64,000 bases of DNA from Prevotella sp. (GCA_022773825.1 JALFOF010000009.1:1-64000); one strand, 5' to 3'; counted from the stretch's first letter, positions 36,023 to 45,615 are shown. Numbers and translations are program-made. The notes: a model not told the origin generated them from the letters alone.

Positions 36023-37579
36023 ATGAAAGTGAAGATTCTTTGGGTGGACGACGAGATAGAACATCTGCGCGCCCACATACTGCTTCTTGAGAAAAAAGGC
36101 TACGATGTCGTGGTGGTCAACAACGGACTTGACGCTATTGAACAGTGTCAGCAGCAGACTTTCGACCTTGTTTTGCTTGATGAGATGATGCCAGGTTTAA
36201 CGGGGCTGGAGACATTGCAGCGTATCAAGGAGGTGCAACCGCAGACACCGGTGGTAATGGTGACAAAGAGTGAGGAGGAGGACATAATGGATCAGGCCAT
36301 AGGGTCTAAGATAGCCGACTACCTTATAAAGCCTGTGAACCCCATGCAGATACTGCTCGCGCTGAAAAAACATGTGCATCAGAAAGAGATAGTTACCGAG
36401 GTGACGCAGCAGAGCTATCAGCAATCGTTCATGGATATATCAATGCAGATAGCTGACTGCCGCACATTCAGCGACTGGCGCGATGTGTACAAGCGGTTGG
36501 TGAGATGGGAATTGGAGCTGGCCGCTACGGAAAGCACCATGACGGAGATGCTGAAGACGCAGAAGGAAGAGGCTAACAACGGCTTCGCCAAGTTCATAAG
36601 GAAACACTACATAGACTGGGTGACACCGGGAGCGAAGGCTCTTGACAAACCGTTGATGTCCAACAGGATATTCCCGGACTGCGTGTTCCCGACGCTGAGC
36701 AACGGCGAAAAGGTGTTCCTCATTGTGATAGACAACTTCAGATACGACCAGTGGAGGGTGCTGGCAGAGGAAATTGGCGATATGTTCGACATAGAGGAAG
36801 ACCTGTACCTCAGCATACTACCCACGGCAACGCAGTATGCTCGAAACGCTATTTTCTCGGGATTAATGCCGCAACAGATAGCGGAGATGTTCCCGGAACT
36901 ATGGGTGGACGAAGACGAGGAGGAGGGAAAGAACCTCAATGAGTCACCGCTGATAAGGACACAGATAGAGAGATACCGACGGAAAGATACCTTCTCATAC
37001 CACAAAATCAACGACTCTCAGGGGGCAGACAAGCTGATGCAGCAGTTCAAAAGCCTTGAGAAATACGACTTGAATGTGGTGGTTATCAACTTCATCGATA
37101 TGCTTTCACACGCCAGGACGGAGTCGAAGATGGTGCGGGAGCTTGCCAGTGACGAGGCGGCTTACCGCAGTATAACGCTCTCTTGGTTCAGACACAGCGT
37201 GCTGAAAGAGTTCTTTGCCGCGCTGGCACAGACGGACTACCGTGTCATTCTCACCACAGACCATGGCTCAATACGCTGCAACCGCCCCGTGAAGATTATC
37301 GGCGACAAGAACACGAACACCAACCTGAGGTATAAACTGGGGCGCAATCTCAGCTGTCAGTCAAAGGATGTGTTCGAGATTGTCAATCCGAAGCAGGTGC
37401 AACTGCCTGCGCCTAACATCTCGACCACGTATGTCTTTGCAACGGGCAACGACTTCTTTGCCTATCCAAACAACTACAATCACTATGCGCAGTACTACCG
37501 CGATACCTTCCAGCACGGCGGTATCTCGATGGAAGAGATGATAATTCCGCTCATCAGTATGAAGGGACGAAAGAAATAA
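36023..37579 (+). CDS. porX: PorX-like two-component regulator: REC domain plus PglZ/alkaline-phosphatase-like domain
   Basis: KILWVDDEIEHLRAHILLLEKKGYDVVVVNNG...LVLLDEMMPG (REC); VFLIVIDNFRYDQW, TTDHGSIRC (PglZ); 518 aa. Confidence 0.93.
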   Translation: MKVKILWVDDEIEHLRAHILLLEKKGYDVVVVNNGLDAIEQCQQQTFDLVLLDEMMPGLTGLETLQRIKEVQPQTPVVMVTKSEEEDIMDQAIGSKIADYLIKPVNPMQILLALKKHVHQKEIVTEVTQQSYQQSFMDISMQIADCRTFSDWRDVYKRLVRWELELAATESTMTEMLKTQKEEANNGFAKFIRKHYIDWVTPGAKALDKPLMSNRIFPDCVFPTLSNGEKVFLIVIDNFRYDQWRVLAEEIGDMFDIEEDLYLSILPTATQYARNAIFSGLMPQQIAEMFPELWVDEDEEEGKNLNESPLIRTQIERYRRKDTFSYHKINDSQGADKLMQQFKSLEKYDLNVVVINFIDMLSHARTESKMVRELASDEAAYRSITLSWFRHSVLKEFFAALAQTDYRVILTTDHGSIRCNRPVKIIGDKNTNTNLRYKLGRNLSCQSKDVFEIVNPKQVQLPAPNISTTYVFATGNDFFAYPNNYNHYAQYYRDTFQHGGISMEEMIIPLISMKGRKK

Positions 37580-37583
37580 AACT

Positions 37584-37997
37584 ATGCAACTGACAATAAA
37601 ATCCATAGAGACAATACGCGAGACGGCACGCGATTTCATTACCGCCATAAAGGGAAAAGGCACCTGTCTCGCCTTTTACGCACCGATGGGAGCGGGCAAA
37701 ACCACTTTCATAAAGGCGCTATGCGAGGAGCTTGGCGTGGAGGATGTCATCACTTCGCCCACCTTCGCCATAATAAACGAATACACTGACGGAGCGGGAG
37801 AGCCGATATACCACTTCGATTTCTATCGTATCAAGAAGCTGGAGGAGGTATATGACATGGGTTGCGATGACTATTTCTACAGCGGAAGCTACTGCTTCAT
37901 GGAGTGGCCCGAACTGATTGAGGAGGCGTTGCCCGACGATGTGCTGAGGATTACCATCACTCCGCGGGACGACGGCTCAAGGATTATAGAGTTCTGA
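37584..37997 (+). CDS. tsaE: tRNA threonylcarbamoyladenosine biosynthesis ATPase TsaE
   Basis: FYAPMGAGKTTFIKALCEELGVEDVITSPTFAIINEY. Confidence 0.95.
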   Translation: MQLTIKSIETIRETARDFITAIKGKGTCLAFYAPMGAGKTTFIKALCEELGVEDVITSPTFAIINEYTDGAGEPIYHFDFYRIKKLEEVYDMGCDDYFYSGSYCFMEWPELIEEALPDDVLRITITPRDDGSRIIEF

Positions 37998-38018
37998 CAT
38001 AGTAGTGACGGCACGATA

Positions 38019-38070
38019 AAAGCCCCGGCGGCATTGCATGGATATGTTCCTGCTATGCCGCCGGGGCTTT
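38019..38070. terminator. Bidirectional terminator between tsaE and trxA
   Basis: AAAGCCCCGGCGGCAT ... ATGCCGCCGGGGCTTT perfect 16-bp inverted repeat. Confidence 0.9.
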
Positions 38071-38091
38071 GTCTTTCAGTGATGCCTGCGC

Positions 38092-38406
38092 TTACAGGTT
38101 GGCATCGAACTTCTCTCGCAGCTTTACCTTGTTGGCCGCGCCCACGAATTTGTCCACGAGCTGCCCGTTCTTGAAGAACAATAGCGTGGGAATGTTGCGG
38201 ATACCATACTCCGCTGCCAGCTCCTCGCTCTCTTCAACGTTGCACTTTCCTACCACGAGCCTGCCGTCATACTCATCCGCAAGCTGTGAGATGATAGGCG
38301 AAATCATCTTGCATGGCCCGCACCATTCTGCCCAAAAGTCCACTACTAAGGGCAGGTTTCCGTTCTTAAGAGAATCGAAATTCTCGCTTGTCACTACTAC
38401 TTCCAT
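38092..38406 (-). CDS. trxA: Thioredoxin
   Basis: VVDFWAEWCGPCKMISP. Confidence 0.97.
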   Translation of the reverse strand: MEVVVTSENFDSLKNGNLPLVVDFWAEWCGPCKMISPIISQLADEYDGRLVVGKCNVEESEELAAEYGIRNIPTLLFFKNGQLVDKFVGAANKVKLREKFDANL

Positions 38407-38439
38407 ATTAAATCTGTTTGTTATACTGTTATTAAATCG

Positions 38440-41400
38440 TCAGAATCCGTCGAGTTCATAGTACTCATCCTCCAGCTCTTCGGTAGATGTCTTGCCGTCA
38501 TCCACCACTATTATCTCCTCGTCGTCGGTGCTTTCGGATGGTTTCCCACCTGCGTCGTCCACTACAATGATATCTTCCTGCGGCGCATCCTCCTGCTTTT
38601 CCTCGCTATATGGGATAGTTATGGCGTCGTCATCGCCTTGCTCCCGCGCTGGTTCCTCTATCGGAATGTCCAGCGTCGCGGGCTCTTCCGCGGCTTGTTC
38701 GCCATCTTCCGGCACGGTTATCACGTTGTCTTCCGCCTTCTCCGGCATCGTTTCCTCCGGCACTGTGATGCTGTCTTGCGGCATAACAATCTCCGTTTCC
38801 GCCGGTATCGGTATCAGGTCTTCCTCGTCAAGCTGCTCTTTCTCCTTCGGTTCGGTAGGCTTCGCTCCTCCCGGCGCTACCTCCTCCGTGGGTAATGCCG
38901 GCTTCACCGTGTCTTCTTCCTGCTCGTTTTCCTCCTTCACCTTTACGGGTTCGTAAAGCTGTTCGGGGTTAACCACGGGCAGAGGGGCGAAGTTCTTGAC
39001 GTAGAAAGCGTCGTAGTCATTGTAGCTAAACCTGCTGCCTATCAGCTCAAGGTTATCTTTACTTATCACGATAGCCCTGCTTTTCCCCGCCGTTTGTTTG
39101 ATACCCTCCTGTTGGAGCAGCATCTTTGCGTACTGACGAGCCTCGTTAAAGTTGCGGAAACCGCTGACTGTGAGGTGGTGCATGCCGTAAACATCCTCGA
39201 TAGTGAGGTCAAAATTTCTCACAAGGAAGCTGGTAAAGTTGTAGCGTGCCATCTGAAACAGCAACTTGTTCTCGTCGATTGAGTCGGGAGGGTATGCCAT
39301 TATGAACATGAAGTCAGTGTTACGCTCGGGCGAGAACTCCTTGTTCGCCACGCTGTCAGCACCTTCCAGCACCATGTTGCGCCTGTCCCATACGTTGGAG
39401 AGGTCGAATTTAGCTCCCCGTAGCCTTCTTCCCGCTTTGACACCGTTTATTATCATGCCCGCCATCTCTGCCACCTGACTCTGCGGATAGTCCTTTACAA
39501 CCTTCTCCATAGCCTTCAGACACTCGTCGTGGTAGCCGTCATTGAGGCGTGTAAGGCCCTCGATAAAGATAAATCTGTCGCGGTTGTCGCCGAGAGGGAA
39601 GCGTTTTTCTGACACGGAAGCGTTGCCATACACCTCTTGGAAGCGGTCTTCCTTGAAGGCGTTGTATGTCGCTCCGTACAAAGAATCCTCCAGATGCTTG
39701 CCGAAACGCGCGTTGTCGGCGAAGTAAGGGTCGGTCAGTACCGTTGTCAGTTGTGACTCAGGGCACTCCGTTTTCAGTTTTTCTATGTATTTCTGCGCCT
39801 CGTCCGTCTGCCCTTTTCGTGAGTATAGCAGGAAGAGGTGGTAGTAAACCTCGTCTTTCGGCGTAAAGTCTGGGTAGTCGTTCATCAGCCTCAGGAAGGC
39901 TTTCTCGCTGAGGGCGAGGTTGTCAAGCTTGTCTTTGAAGATTATGGCGGAGTGCGTCAAGCCGTCTTTTATTATCTCATTGCTCTCTGCCAGCGCCTCT
40001 TCGGTGAAAGGAATCTGTGCCAAGTAGAACTCTCTCTTGTGCGGATTGTTCACCGCGGAGTCCATCTTCTCCTCCTCCGCCTGTCGCGTTTCCTCCACGG
40101 CGGCTATGGAGTCGCGTTGCTCTGGCGTCAGTTGCGTAGTGTCAGGCTCGTCAAATTCGAAGTCTCCCACCACGGTTTTGTTGTATCGTTGCCAGTTATC
40201 TTTGTTCTCACGCTTACCCCATGTACGCATGAACACCTGCTTTCCCTGCTGCACAAGCTGCGGGTTGTAGAAGTACCACGCAGTGTTCTTGTTCTGAGTG
40301 GTAGGCTGTCGCAGTGTGTTGTCCGTGGCTTTGTTGCCGAGCTGACTGCCGTATTTCTGCTGTCTTTGCAGCGCTTCCTCCTCGGCAGCCTTGGCTTCCT
40401 CCTCCTTTTCCTTCTTCTTCAAAGCCTCTATCACGCGGTCTATCGCCTCGTTGCGTTCCTTCTCGTCCATCTTTGCCAGTGCTTGCAGCGAGTCCTGCAG
40501 GTGCACCGCGTCGGTGTAAGGCACCAGTTCGTCAAGCACTTTGGAGCGTTCCGCCAGCATATCGTAGTCCTTTCGCTCCTTGTCCAGCAAGCCAATGGCC
40601 TCGCCGTAGCACCGTTTCGCGTCGCTATAACGTTCCATCTGCCAGTACAGGTCGCCGAGGTGCAGCAGCAATACGCCCTTCTCTATGCCCGAGCGTGTAG
40701 CCTTTTCGTTGCCCGTCTCGTATGCCGCTATGGCGTGCAGCGTGTCTTTCTCTGCCAGATATATGTTGCCTATGGCGTAATACACCTGGTCGAGATAGTC
40801 CTTGTTGTTATCGTTGCGTGCCATGCGGCGCAGCCTTCCTATCATCTTCTTTGCCTGTCCGGCCGCTGACACCTCCGTCATTGCGATGCGTGCGTTGAAC
40901 TCCAGCTCGTAGGGAGGGTTCTGTCTCACCACTTTCTTGAACGCGTTGTACGCCTCCTGCCTGTTGCCCATCGCGGCTTCTATCTGTCCCAGGAGGAAAT
41001 ATTCGCGTGCCCTCTGCTTGGAACGCATCTCGTGGCGTATCACCTTACGCAGATATTCCGCCGCTTTAGGCAAGTCTTCCGTGTGCAGATAGTAGTCGCA
41101 CAAGGTGTAGTCCCACTCTTTCTGCGCCCTCCAGTCTATGCTGTCGCGCTGCATATTGCGTATCACGTCCTCCGCGTCATATAGCCAATCGCTCTCCACG
41201 TAGCACTTTGCGAGCCATGCCCTCGCCTTGCCGTATATGGCAGGCTGCCCCTTATACAGGCGTGACATATAGGAGAATGTCGCCGCCGCCTCGTCGAACT
41301 TACCCTGATAGAACTGCGACCGCCCCATGAGCATCCATGCCTTCCACAGGAAGGGGTTATATTCCTTCCTCGACAGCCACTCAATGTCCTTCTCCGTCTT

Positions 41401-41742
41401 GCGGCGGTTCTTCTTCCATTCGGGCTTCGCCTTGATGCTGTGCATCTGTATCGCCTTCTTACTCTTTGTGATAGCTATCTCGTAGTTCGCGCTTCCGAGT
41501 TCGCGGCTCGCCTTGTTTCCCACCGTGTAGAGGGGCAAGCGCTCCGTGTAGTTGTCCTTGTTGCCGTTCTCTTTCTCCAGCGATGCGTCGATGTATGCCA
41601 CCGTACCATTGTAGTATGTGTTGTACTTCGCCGTGAAACCGTGCCAGAAACGCGTCATGCCCGTGTTCTTCTTTGTGGAACACGAGACAGCCGCCAGTAC
41701 GAGGCAGAGCACCAGCAGAGTATGGGGCAGTATCTTTCTCAA
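38440..41742 (-). CDS. TPR lipoprotein, PorW/SprE-like (T9SS)
   Basis: Lipobox AAVSCS; STKKNTGMTRFWHGFTAKYNTYYNG; TPR-like repeats; 1100 aa with acidic C-terminal tail. Confidence 0.85.
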   Translation of the reverse strand: MRKILPHTLLVLCLVLAAVSCSTKKNTGMTRFWHGFTAKYNTYYNGTVAYIDASLEKENGNKDNYTERLPLYTVGNKASRELGSANYEIAITKSKKAIQMHSIKAKPEWKKNRRKTEKDIEWLSRKEYNPFLWKAWMLMGRSQFYQGKFDEAAATFSYMSRLYKGQPAIYGKARAWLAKCYVESDWLYDAEDVIRNMQRDSIDWRAQKEWDYTLCDYYLHTEDLPKAAEYLRKVIRHEMRSKQRAREYFLLGQIEAAMGNRQEAYNAFKKVVRQNPPYELEFNARIAMTEVSAAGQAKKMIGRLRRMARNDNNKDYLDQVYYAIGNIYLAEKDTLHAIAAYETGNEKATRSGIEKGVLLLHLGDLYWQMERYSDAKRCYGEAIGLLDKERKDYDMLAERSKVLDELVPYTDAVHLQDSLQALAKMDEKERNEAIDRVIEALKKKEKEEEAKAAEEEALQRQQKYGSQLGNKATDNTLRQPTTQNKNTAWYFYNPQLVQQGKQVFMRTWGKRENKDNWQRYNKTVVGDFEFDEPDTTQLTPEQRDSIAAVEETRQAEEEKMDSAVNNPHKREFYLAQIPFTEEALAESNEIIKDGLTHSAIIFKDKLDNLALSEKAFLRLMNDYPDFTPKDEVYYHLFLLYSRKGQTDEAQKYIEKLKTECPESQLTTVLTDPYFADNARFGKHLEDSLYGATYNAFKEDRFQEVYGNASVSEKRFPLGDNRDRFIFIEGLTRLNDGYHDECLKAMEKVVKDYPQSQVAEMAGMIINGVKAGRRLRGAKFDLSNVWDRRNMVLEGADSVANKEFSPERNTDFMFIMAYPPDSIDENKLLFQMARYNFTSFLVRNFDLTIEDVYGMHHLTVSGFRNFNEARQYAKMLLQQEGIKQTAGKSRAIVISKDNLELIGSRFSYNDYDAFYVKNFAPLPVVNPEQLYEPVKVKEENEQEEDTVKPALPTEEVAPGGAKPTEPKEKEQLDEEDLIPIPAETEIVMPQDSITVPEETMPEKAEDNVITVPEDGEQAAEEPATLDIPIEEPAREQGDDDAITIPYSEEKQEDAPQEDIIVVDDAGGKPSESTDDEEIIVVDDGKTSTEELEDEYYELDGF

Positions 41743-41751
41743 ATCTTTGTC

Positions 41752-43008
41752 TTAGTCCTTTATTTCGTCAATCGTCCACCCCGCCTTCCTCAGGTCGTCC
41801 CAGAAGTGCGGGTAGCTCTTTGATACCACGCCGGGGTTGATTATCCTCAGTCCGGGGAATACTATCGCCGCCGGCGCGAAAGCCATCGCCATGCGGTGGT
41901 CCTCATAAGTGTCTATGGCGGGGTCGGGTAGTGGCTCGCAGCGTGTGCCGTCCCATGAGAGCGCGCCCTCCTCCGTGTCGTCGAGCACGTAGCCCAGTTT
42001 CGACATCTCGTATTTCAGCGCTGCTATGCGGTCTGTCTCCTTAATGCGCAGCGTCTGCAGTCCGGTGAAGCGGAAAGGCACGCCCAGCAGTGCCGTCGTC
42101 ACTACCACTGTCTGCGCCAGGTCGGGCTGGTTCACGAAGTCAAAGTCAAACCTTGGCAGTGTCATGCGTTGCGCCTTCAGCGTCACGGTGGTAGGCTTGC
42201 GCTGCCCCTTCTCGCCGAATTTCGTCTTGATACCGAGCATCATAAAGATGTATCGTATGGCGGAGTCGCCCTGCCTGCTGCCGTCCGTCAGTCCGGGCAG
42301 GCGCACTTCGCTGTCGCTGTCGCCCAGCAACGCGAGCATCTCATACCAATATGACGATGCGCTCCAGTCGTTCTCAATGAAGAATGGCACCGCTTTGTAC
42401 GGCTGCGGCTTCACCACTATGGTGGAAGAATCTTCCCATTCCACGTCCGCTCCATACTCCTGCATGGTGCATATAGTGAGGTCTATGTACGGGCGCGATA
42501 TTATCTCGCCCGTGAGGTGCAGCGTCAGTCCGTTCTTCATCACCGGCCCTATCATCAGCAGTGCGGAGATATACTGCGAAGACACGTTGCCCGCTATGTC
42601 GAGCCTGCCTCCGTCCAGCTGCTTTCCCCTTACTTTCAGTGGCGGAAACCCTTCCTCACCCATGTATTCTATCTCTGCTCCGAGGTCCCTTAGCGCCTCC
42701 ACCAACACGGAGACGGGGCGGTGCTTCATGCGCTCCGTACCCGTTATGACGTGTTCGCCGCTACCTACGGCCAGCAGTGCCGTAGTGAAACGCATTGCCG
42801 TGCCCGCCGCCTTCACGTCAATCTCGTAGGGCATATCGCGCAACGCCGCCACCATAACGTCGGTGTCGTCGCACCGGCTCAGGTTCTCGGGACGTTCCCC
42901 TCCCCCTGCCAGGGCACTGATGGCGAGCGCACGGTTGCTGATACTCTTCGATGCCGGAAGCGTTATTTCACAGTTTATGCTGCGAGGTGCGGTCAGTATA
43001 TATTGCAT
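41752..43008 (-). CDS. aroA: 3-phosphoshikimate 1-carboxyvinyltransferase
   Basis: ITLPASKSISNRALAISALA; GTAMRFTTALLAV; RIKETDRIAAL. Confidence 0.95.
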   Translation of the reverse strand: MQYILTAPRSINCEITLPASKSISNRALAISALAGGGERPENLSRCDDTDVMVAALRDMPYEIDVKAAGTAMRFTTALLAVGSGEHVITGTERMKHRPVSVLVEALRDLGAEIEYMGEEGFPPLKVRGKQLDGGRLDIAGNVSSQYISALLMIGPVMKNGLTLHLTGEIISRPYIDLTICTMQEYGADVEWEDSSTIVVKPQPYKAVPFFIENDWSASSYWYEMLALLGDSDSEVRLPGLTDGSRQGDSAIRYIFMMLGIKTKFGEKGQRKPTTVTLKAQRMTLPRFDFDFVNQPDLAQTVVVTTALLGVPFRFTGLQTLRIKETDRIAALKYEMSKLGYVLDDTEEGALSWDGTRCEPLPDPAIDTYEDHRMAMAFAPAAIVFPGLRIINPGVVSKSYPHFWDDLRKAGWTIDEIKD

Positions 43009-43124
43009 TGTGTCAAATGGTGTTTATCTGTAAGACAAAATTACGACATCTTTCGCATATCAGCAAACAATATCATATAAATTTTCTCTATTTCACATTT
43101 TTTCATCAAAAAGGTCGCAAAAGA

Positions 43125-43156
43125 TTTGGCAGGCTCAGAAATTCTATGTAACTTTG
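43125..43156 (+). promoter_or_regulatory. Bacteroidota-type promoter (TTTG-N20-TAACTTTG) for tRNA-Pro
   Basis: TTTG 43125-43128, TAACTTTG 43149-43156. Confidence 0.75.
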
Positions 43157-43208
43157 CACTCGCAAAACGGAGGAGGGGCTTTCCGTAGCCCGTGTCTCCC
43201 GCCGCAAT

Positions 43209-43282
43209 CGGGATGTGGCGCAGTTGGTTAGCGTACGCGTCTGGGGGGCGTGTGGTCGCCAGTTCGAGTCTGGTCATCCCGA
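43209..43282 (+). tRNA. tRNA-Pro (anticodon GGG)
   Basis: CGGGATGTGGCGCAGTTGGTTAGCGTACGCGTCTGGGGGGCGTGTGGTCGCCAGTTCGAGTCTGGTCATCCCGA folds as a cloverleaf; loop CTGGGGG. Confidence 0.93.
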
Positions 43283-43283
43283 C

Positions 43284-43341
43284 AAAACTTGCAAACAGCA
43301 GGTCTGAAACGTTCAGACGGTTGTTTGCAAGTTTTTTTTAT
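43284..43341 (+). terminator. Terminator downstream of tRNA-Pro
   Basis: AAAACTTGCAAACAGCAGGTCTGAACGTTCAGAC...TGTTTGCAAGTTTTTTTT-type hairpin. Confidence 0.88.
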
Positions 43342-43389
43342 GCCAGCATCAAGGCTGCCCTGCCCGTGAGGCGGCGCCGCCCTCGTAAA

Positions 43390-43474
43390 ACAAAAGCATA
43401 GCGATTACTGGGTAATCGCTATGCTTTTGTCTTGTAATCGCTATGCTTTTACCAGGTAATCTCTATGCTTTTGC
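43390..43474. repeat. 22-bp-period palindromic repeat array 4 (4 units)
   Basis: ACAAAAGCATAGCGATTAC|TGG|GTAATCGCTATGCTTTTGT|CTT|GTAATCGCTATGCTTTTAC|CAG|GTAATCTCTATGCTTTTGC. Confidence 0.97.
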
Positions 43475-43587
43475 GTCGTGCGGCGAATGTGTTGCCGCGG
43501 CGAGCCCTGCGGTGTCGTCCTGCCGTGCCGCCTGTAGTGTGGTGTCTGCTATATGCGAAGGGTGTCACGTCTCAAGGGGTGGGCGTG

Positions 43588-45066
43588 CTATTCGTTGGTA
43601 GGCGTTATGCCCATCTCCCCAGCCTTTTGCATGAGTAGCTGCATGAGCGGCTCGCGCTCGTTCTCCACTTGGTTGTCGAGCACGGCGTCCTTGAGGTACG
43701 TCTTCAGCTGCCCCACCTCGCGCGAGGGCTTCAGTCCGAAGAGCCGCATTATCTCATTGCCGTCTATTACGGGCTGCAACAGGCGTTTGAAGTCGCGCTG
43801 TTTGAGGTCTTCTATTTTCTCGCGGAGGAGCTGGTAGTTGTCGAGGAAACGCTGTTTGCGCACTTGGTTCTTGCTGGTGATGTCGGCCTCGCAAAGCAGC
43901 ATGAGGTCGCTGATGTCGTCGCCGGCATCGTTGACGAGTCGTCGCACGGCGCTGTCGGTCACCTCGTTGTCGGCTATGGCGGTGGGCCTCATGTGCATCT
44001 CCACCATCTTCTCAACGTATTTCAGCTTCGTGTCGAGCGGCAGTTTGAGGCGGCGGAAGATGGCTGGCACCATCTTCGCGCCGATGGTGTTGTGGGCGTG
44101 GAACGTCCATCCCTGCTGATTGTCCCACCGTTTGCTCCGCGGCTTACCGATGTCGTGGAGCAGTGCCGCCCATCGCAACCAGAGGTTGGGGCTGGCTTTC
44201 GCCACGTTGTCGAGCACTTCGAGTGTGTGGTAGAAATTGTTTTTGTGGGCTTTACCGTTGCGTGTCTCCACCATGTCCATGAGTGATAGCTCGGGGAGGA
44301 TGCGCTCCAGCAGTCCGGCGCGCTGCAAGTCCACGAAACCGAGGGAGGGGGTGGCGGTGAGGAGTATCTTGTTCAGCTCCTCGTTGATGCGCTCCGCGCT
44401 GATTATGTCCAGGCGGTGCGCGTTGCGTCCCAGTGCGTCGAAGGTCTCGTCTTCTATTATGAAGCGCAGCCTCGTGGCGAAACGTATGCAGCGCAGCATG
44501 CGCAGCGGGTCGTCGCTGAAGGTGACGTCGGGGTCGAGCGGCGTGCGTATGATGCCGTCCCACAGGTCGTCGAGTCCTCCGAAGGGGTCCACGAGTTGTC
44601 CGAAACGGTCTTTGTTGAGGCATATCGCCATGGCGTTGATGGTGAAGTCGCGGCGGTTCTGGTCGTCCTCCAGTGTGCCGTCCTCCACTATAGGCTTGCG
44701 TGAGTCACGCTGGTAGCTCTCCTTGCGCGCCCCCACGAACTCCACTTCCACAGCGCCCTCGTCAGGGTTCTCGGGGTTATAGCGCACCCCCGGCGGGTAA
44801 TACTTCACCTGCGCGGTGCCGAAGTTCTTGAACACTGAGAGGTGGGCGCGCCTTCCGAGCATGGCAGCCAGACGGCGTGCCACGGCTATTCCGGAGCCTA
44901 CCACCACGCAGTCGATATCGTCTGAGGGGCGTTCAAGAAAAATGTCGCGGACGTATCCGCCCACGACATAGCAGTCAAGCCGCAGCTCGTCGGCCGCGGC
45001 GGAAATCTTGTGGAATATGTCTTTGTCAAGTATCTGCGCCAGTTCGGCGTCGGTGTACTCTTTCAT
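43588..45066 (-). CDS. CCA tRNA nucleotidyltransferase / poly(A) polymerase-family with HD domain
   Basis: CYVVGGYVRDIFLERPSDDIDCVVVGSG; RRDFTINAMAICL; ALLHDIGKPRSK. Confidence 0.93.
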   Translation of the reverse strand: MKEYTDAELAQILDKDIFHKISAAADELRLDCYVVGGYVRDIFLERPSDDIDCVVVGSGIAVARRLAAMLGRRAHLSVFKNFGTAQVKYYPPGVRYNPENPDEGAVEVEFVGARKESYQRDSRKPIVEDGTLEDDQNRRDFTINAMAICLNKDRFGQLVDPFGGLDDLWDGIIRTPLDPDVTFSDDPLRMLRCIRFATRLRFIIEDETFDALGRNAHRLDIISAERINEELNKILLTATPSLGFVDLQRAGLLERILPELSLMDMVETRNGKAHKNNFYHTLEVLDNVAKASPNLWLRWAALLHDIGKPRSKRWDNQQGWTFHAHNTIGAKMVPAIFRRLKLPLDTKLKYVEKMVEMHMRPTAIADNEVTDSAVRRLVNDAGDDISDLMLLCEADITSKNQVRKQRFLDNYQLLREKIEDLKQRDFKRLLQPVIDGNEIMRLFGLKPSREVGQLKTYLKDAVLDNQVENEREPLMQLLMQKAGEMGITPTNE

Positions 45067-45090
45067 CGCTGTCTTTGTGATATGTTTCGG

Positions 45091-45615
45091 CTATGGTTTC
45101 CTGTCCCTCTGCCATTCCGGTCTCAGCCCGAAGTCCTCGTTCGGCGCGGGCAGCTCGAGGTCTATCTCCGGCGTGGACGCCTCATTCTGCTTGAATGGCA
45201 CGTGCAACTCCTCATAGACCGACACCTCCACCAGCGCCACTCCCGCTGCGAGTATGCCGAGCCTGCGTGCCGCCTCGTATGACAGGTCTATCACCCTGCC
45301 CTTGGTGTGCGGCCCCCTGTCAATGACTTTCACCACCACCTCCTTGCCGTTGGCGGGGTTCTTGACGTTGAGCAGCGTGCCAAAAGGGTGCGTGCGGTGG
45401 GCACATACCAGCGAGTCGTTGTTGAAACGCACTCCGCTACTGGTACGCACGCCGTTGGCGCGGCGCGAATAATAGGATGCCTTGCCTTTCTGCTGGCCGC
45501 ATGATGGCACTGCTGCCATAGGCAGAAAAGCCAGCACGACAGCCATGCACCCGGCAAGAGTGGGAAGTCTTAGCATAGGTGTAAGGTGGGTTGGTTGGTG
45601 CTGCAAAGGTAGCAC
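45091..45615 (-). CDS. RlpA-like septal ring lytic transglycosylase
   Basis: KASYYSRRANGVRTSSGVRFNNDSLVCAHRTHPFGTLLNVKNPANGKEVVVKVIDRGPH. Confidence 0.93.
   Translation of the reverse strand: MLPLQHQPTHLTPMLRLPTLAGCMAVVLAFLPMAAVPSCGQQKGKASYYSRRANGVRTSSGVRFNNDSLVCAHRTHPFGTLLNVKNPANGKEVVVKVIDRGPHTKGRVIDLSYEAARRLGILAAGVALVEVSVYEELHVPFKQNEASTPEIDLELPAPNEDFGLRPEWQRDRKP
45604..45611 (-). promoter_or_regulatory. -7 element TACCTTTG (minus strand) upstream of/overlapping the annotated rlpA start; suggests a downstream start
   Basis: Reverse complement reads TTGT-N19-TACCTTTG; implies translation from a Met downstream of 45604 (e.g. MLRLPTLAGCMAVVLAFL). Confidence 0.55.

Noticed and set aside
39838-40869. 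343-aa plus-strand ORF antisense to the PorW/SprE-like gene
   Set aside because: Val/Leu-rich antisense artefact; the minus-strand TPR lipoprotein is well supported.
43390-43474. CRISPR array interpretation of the 22-bp repeats
   Set aside because: The repeat is 19 bp with only 3-nt spacers, units invert within arrays, and there are no cas genes in the window.
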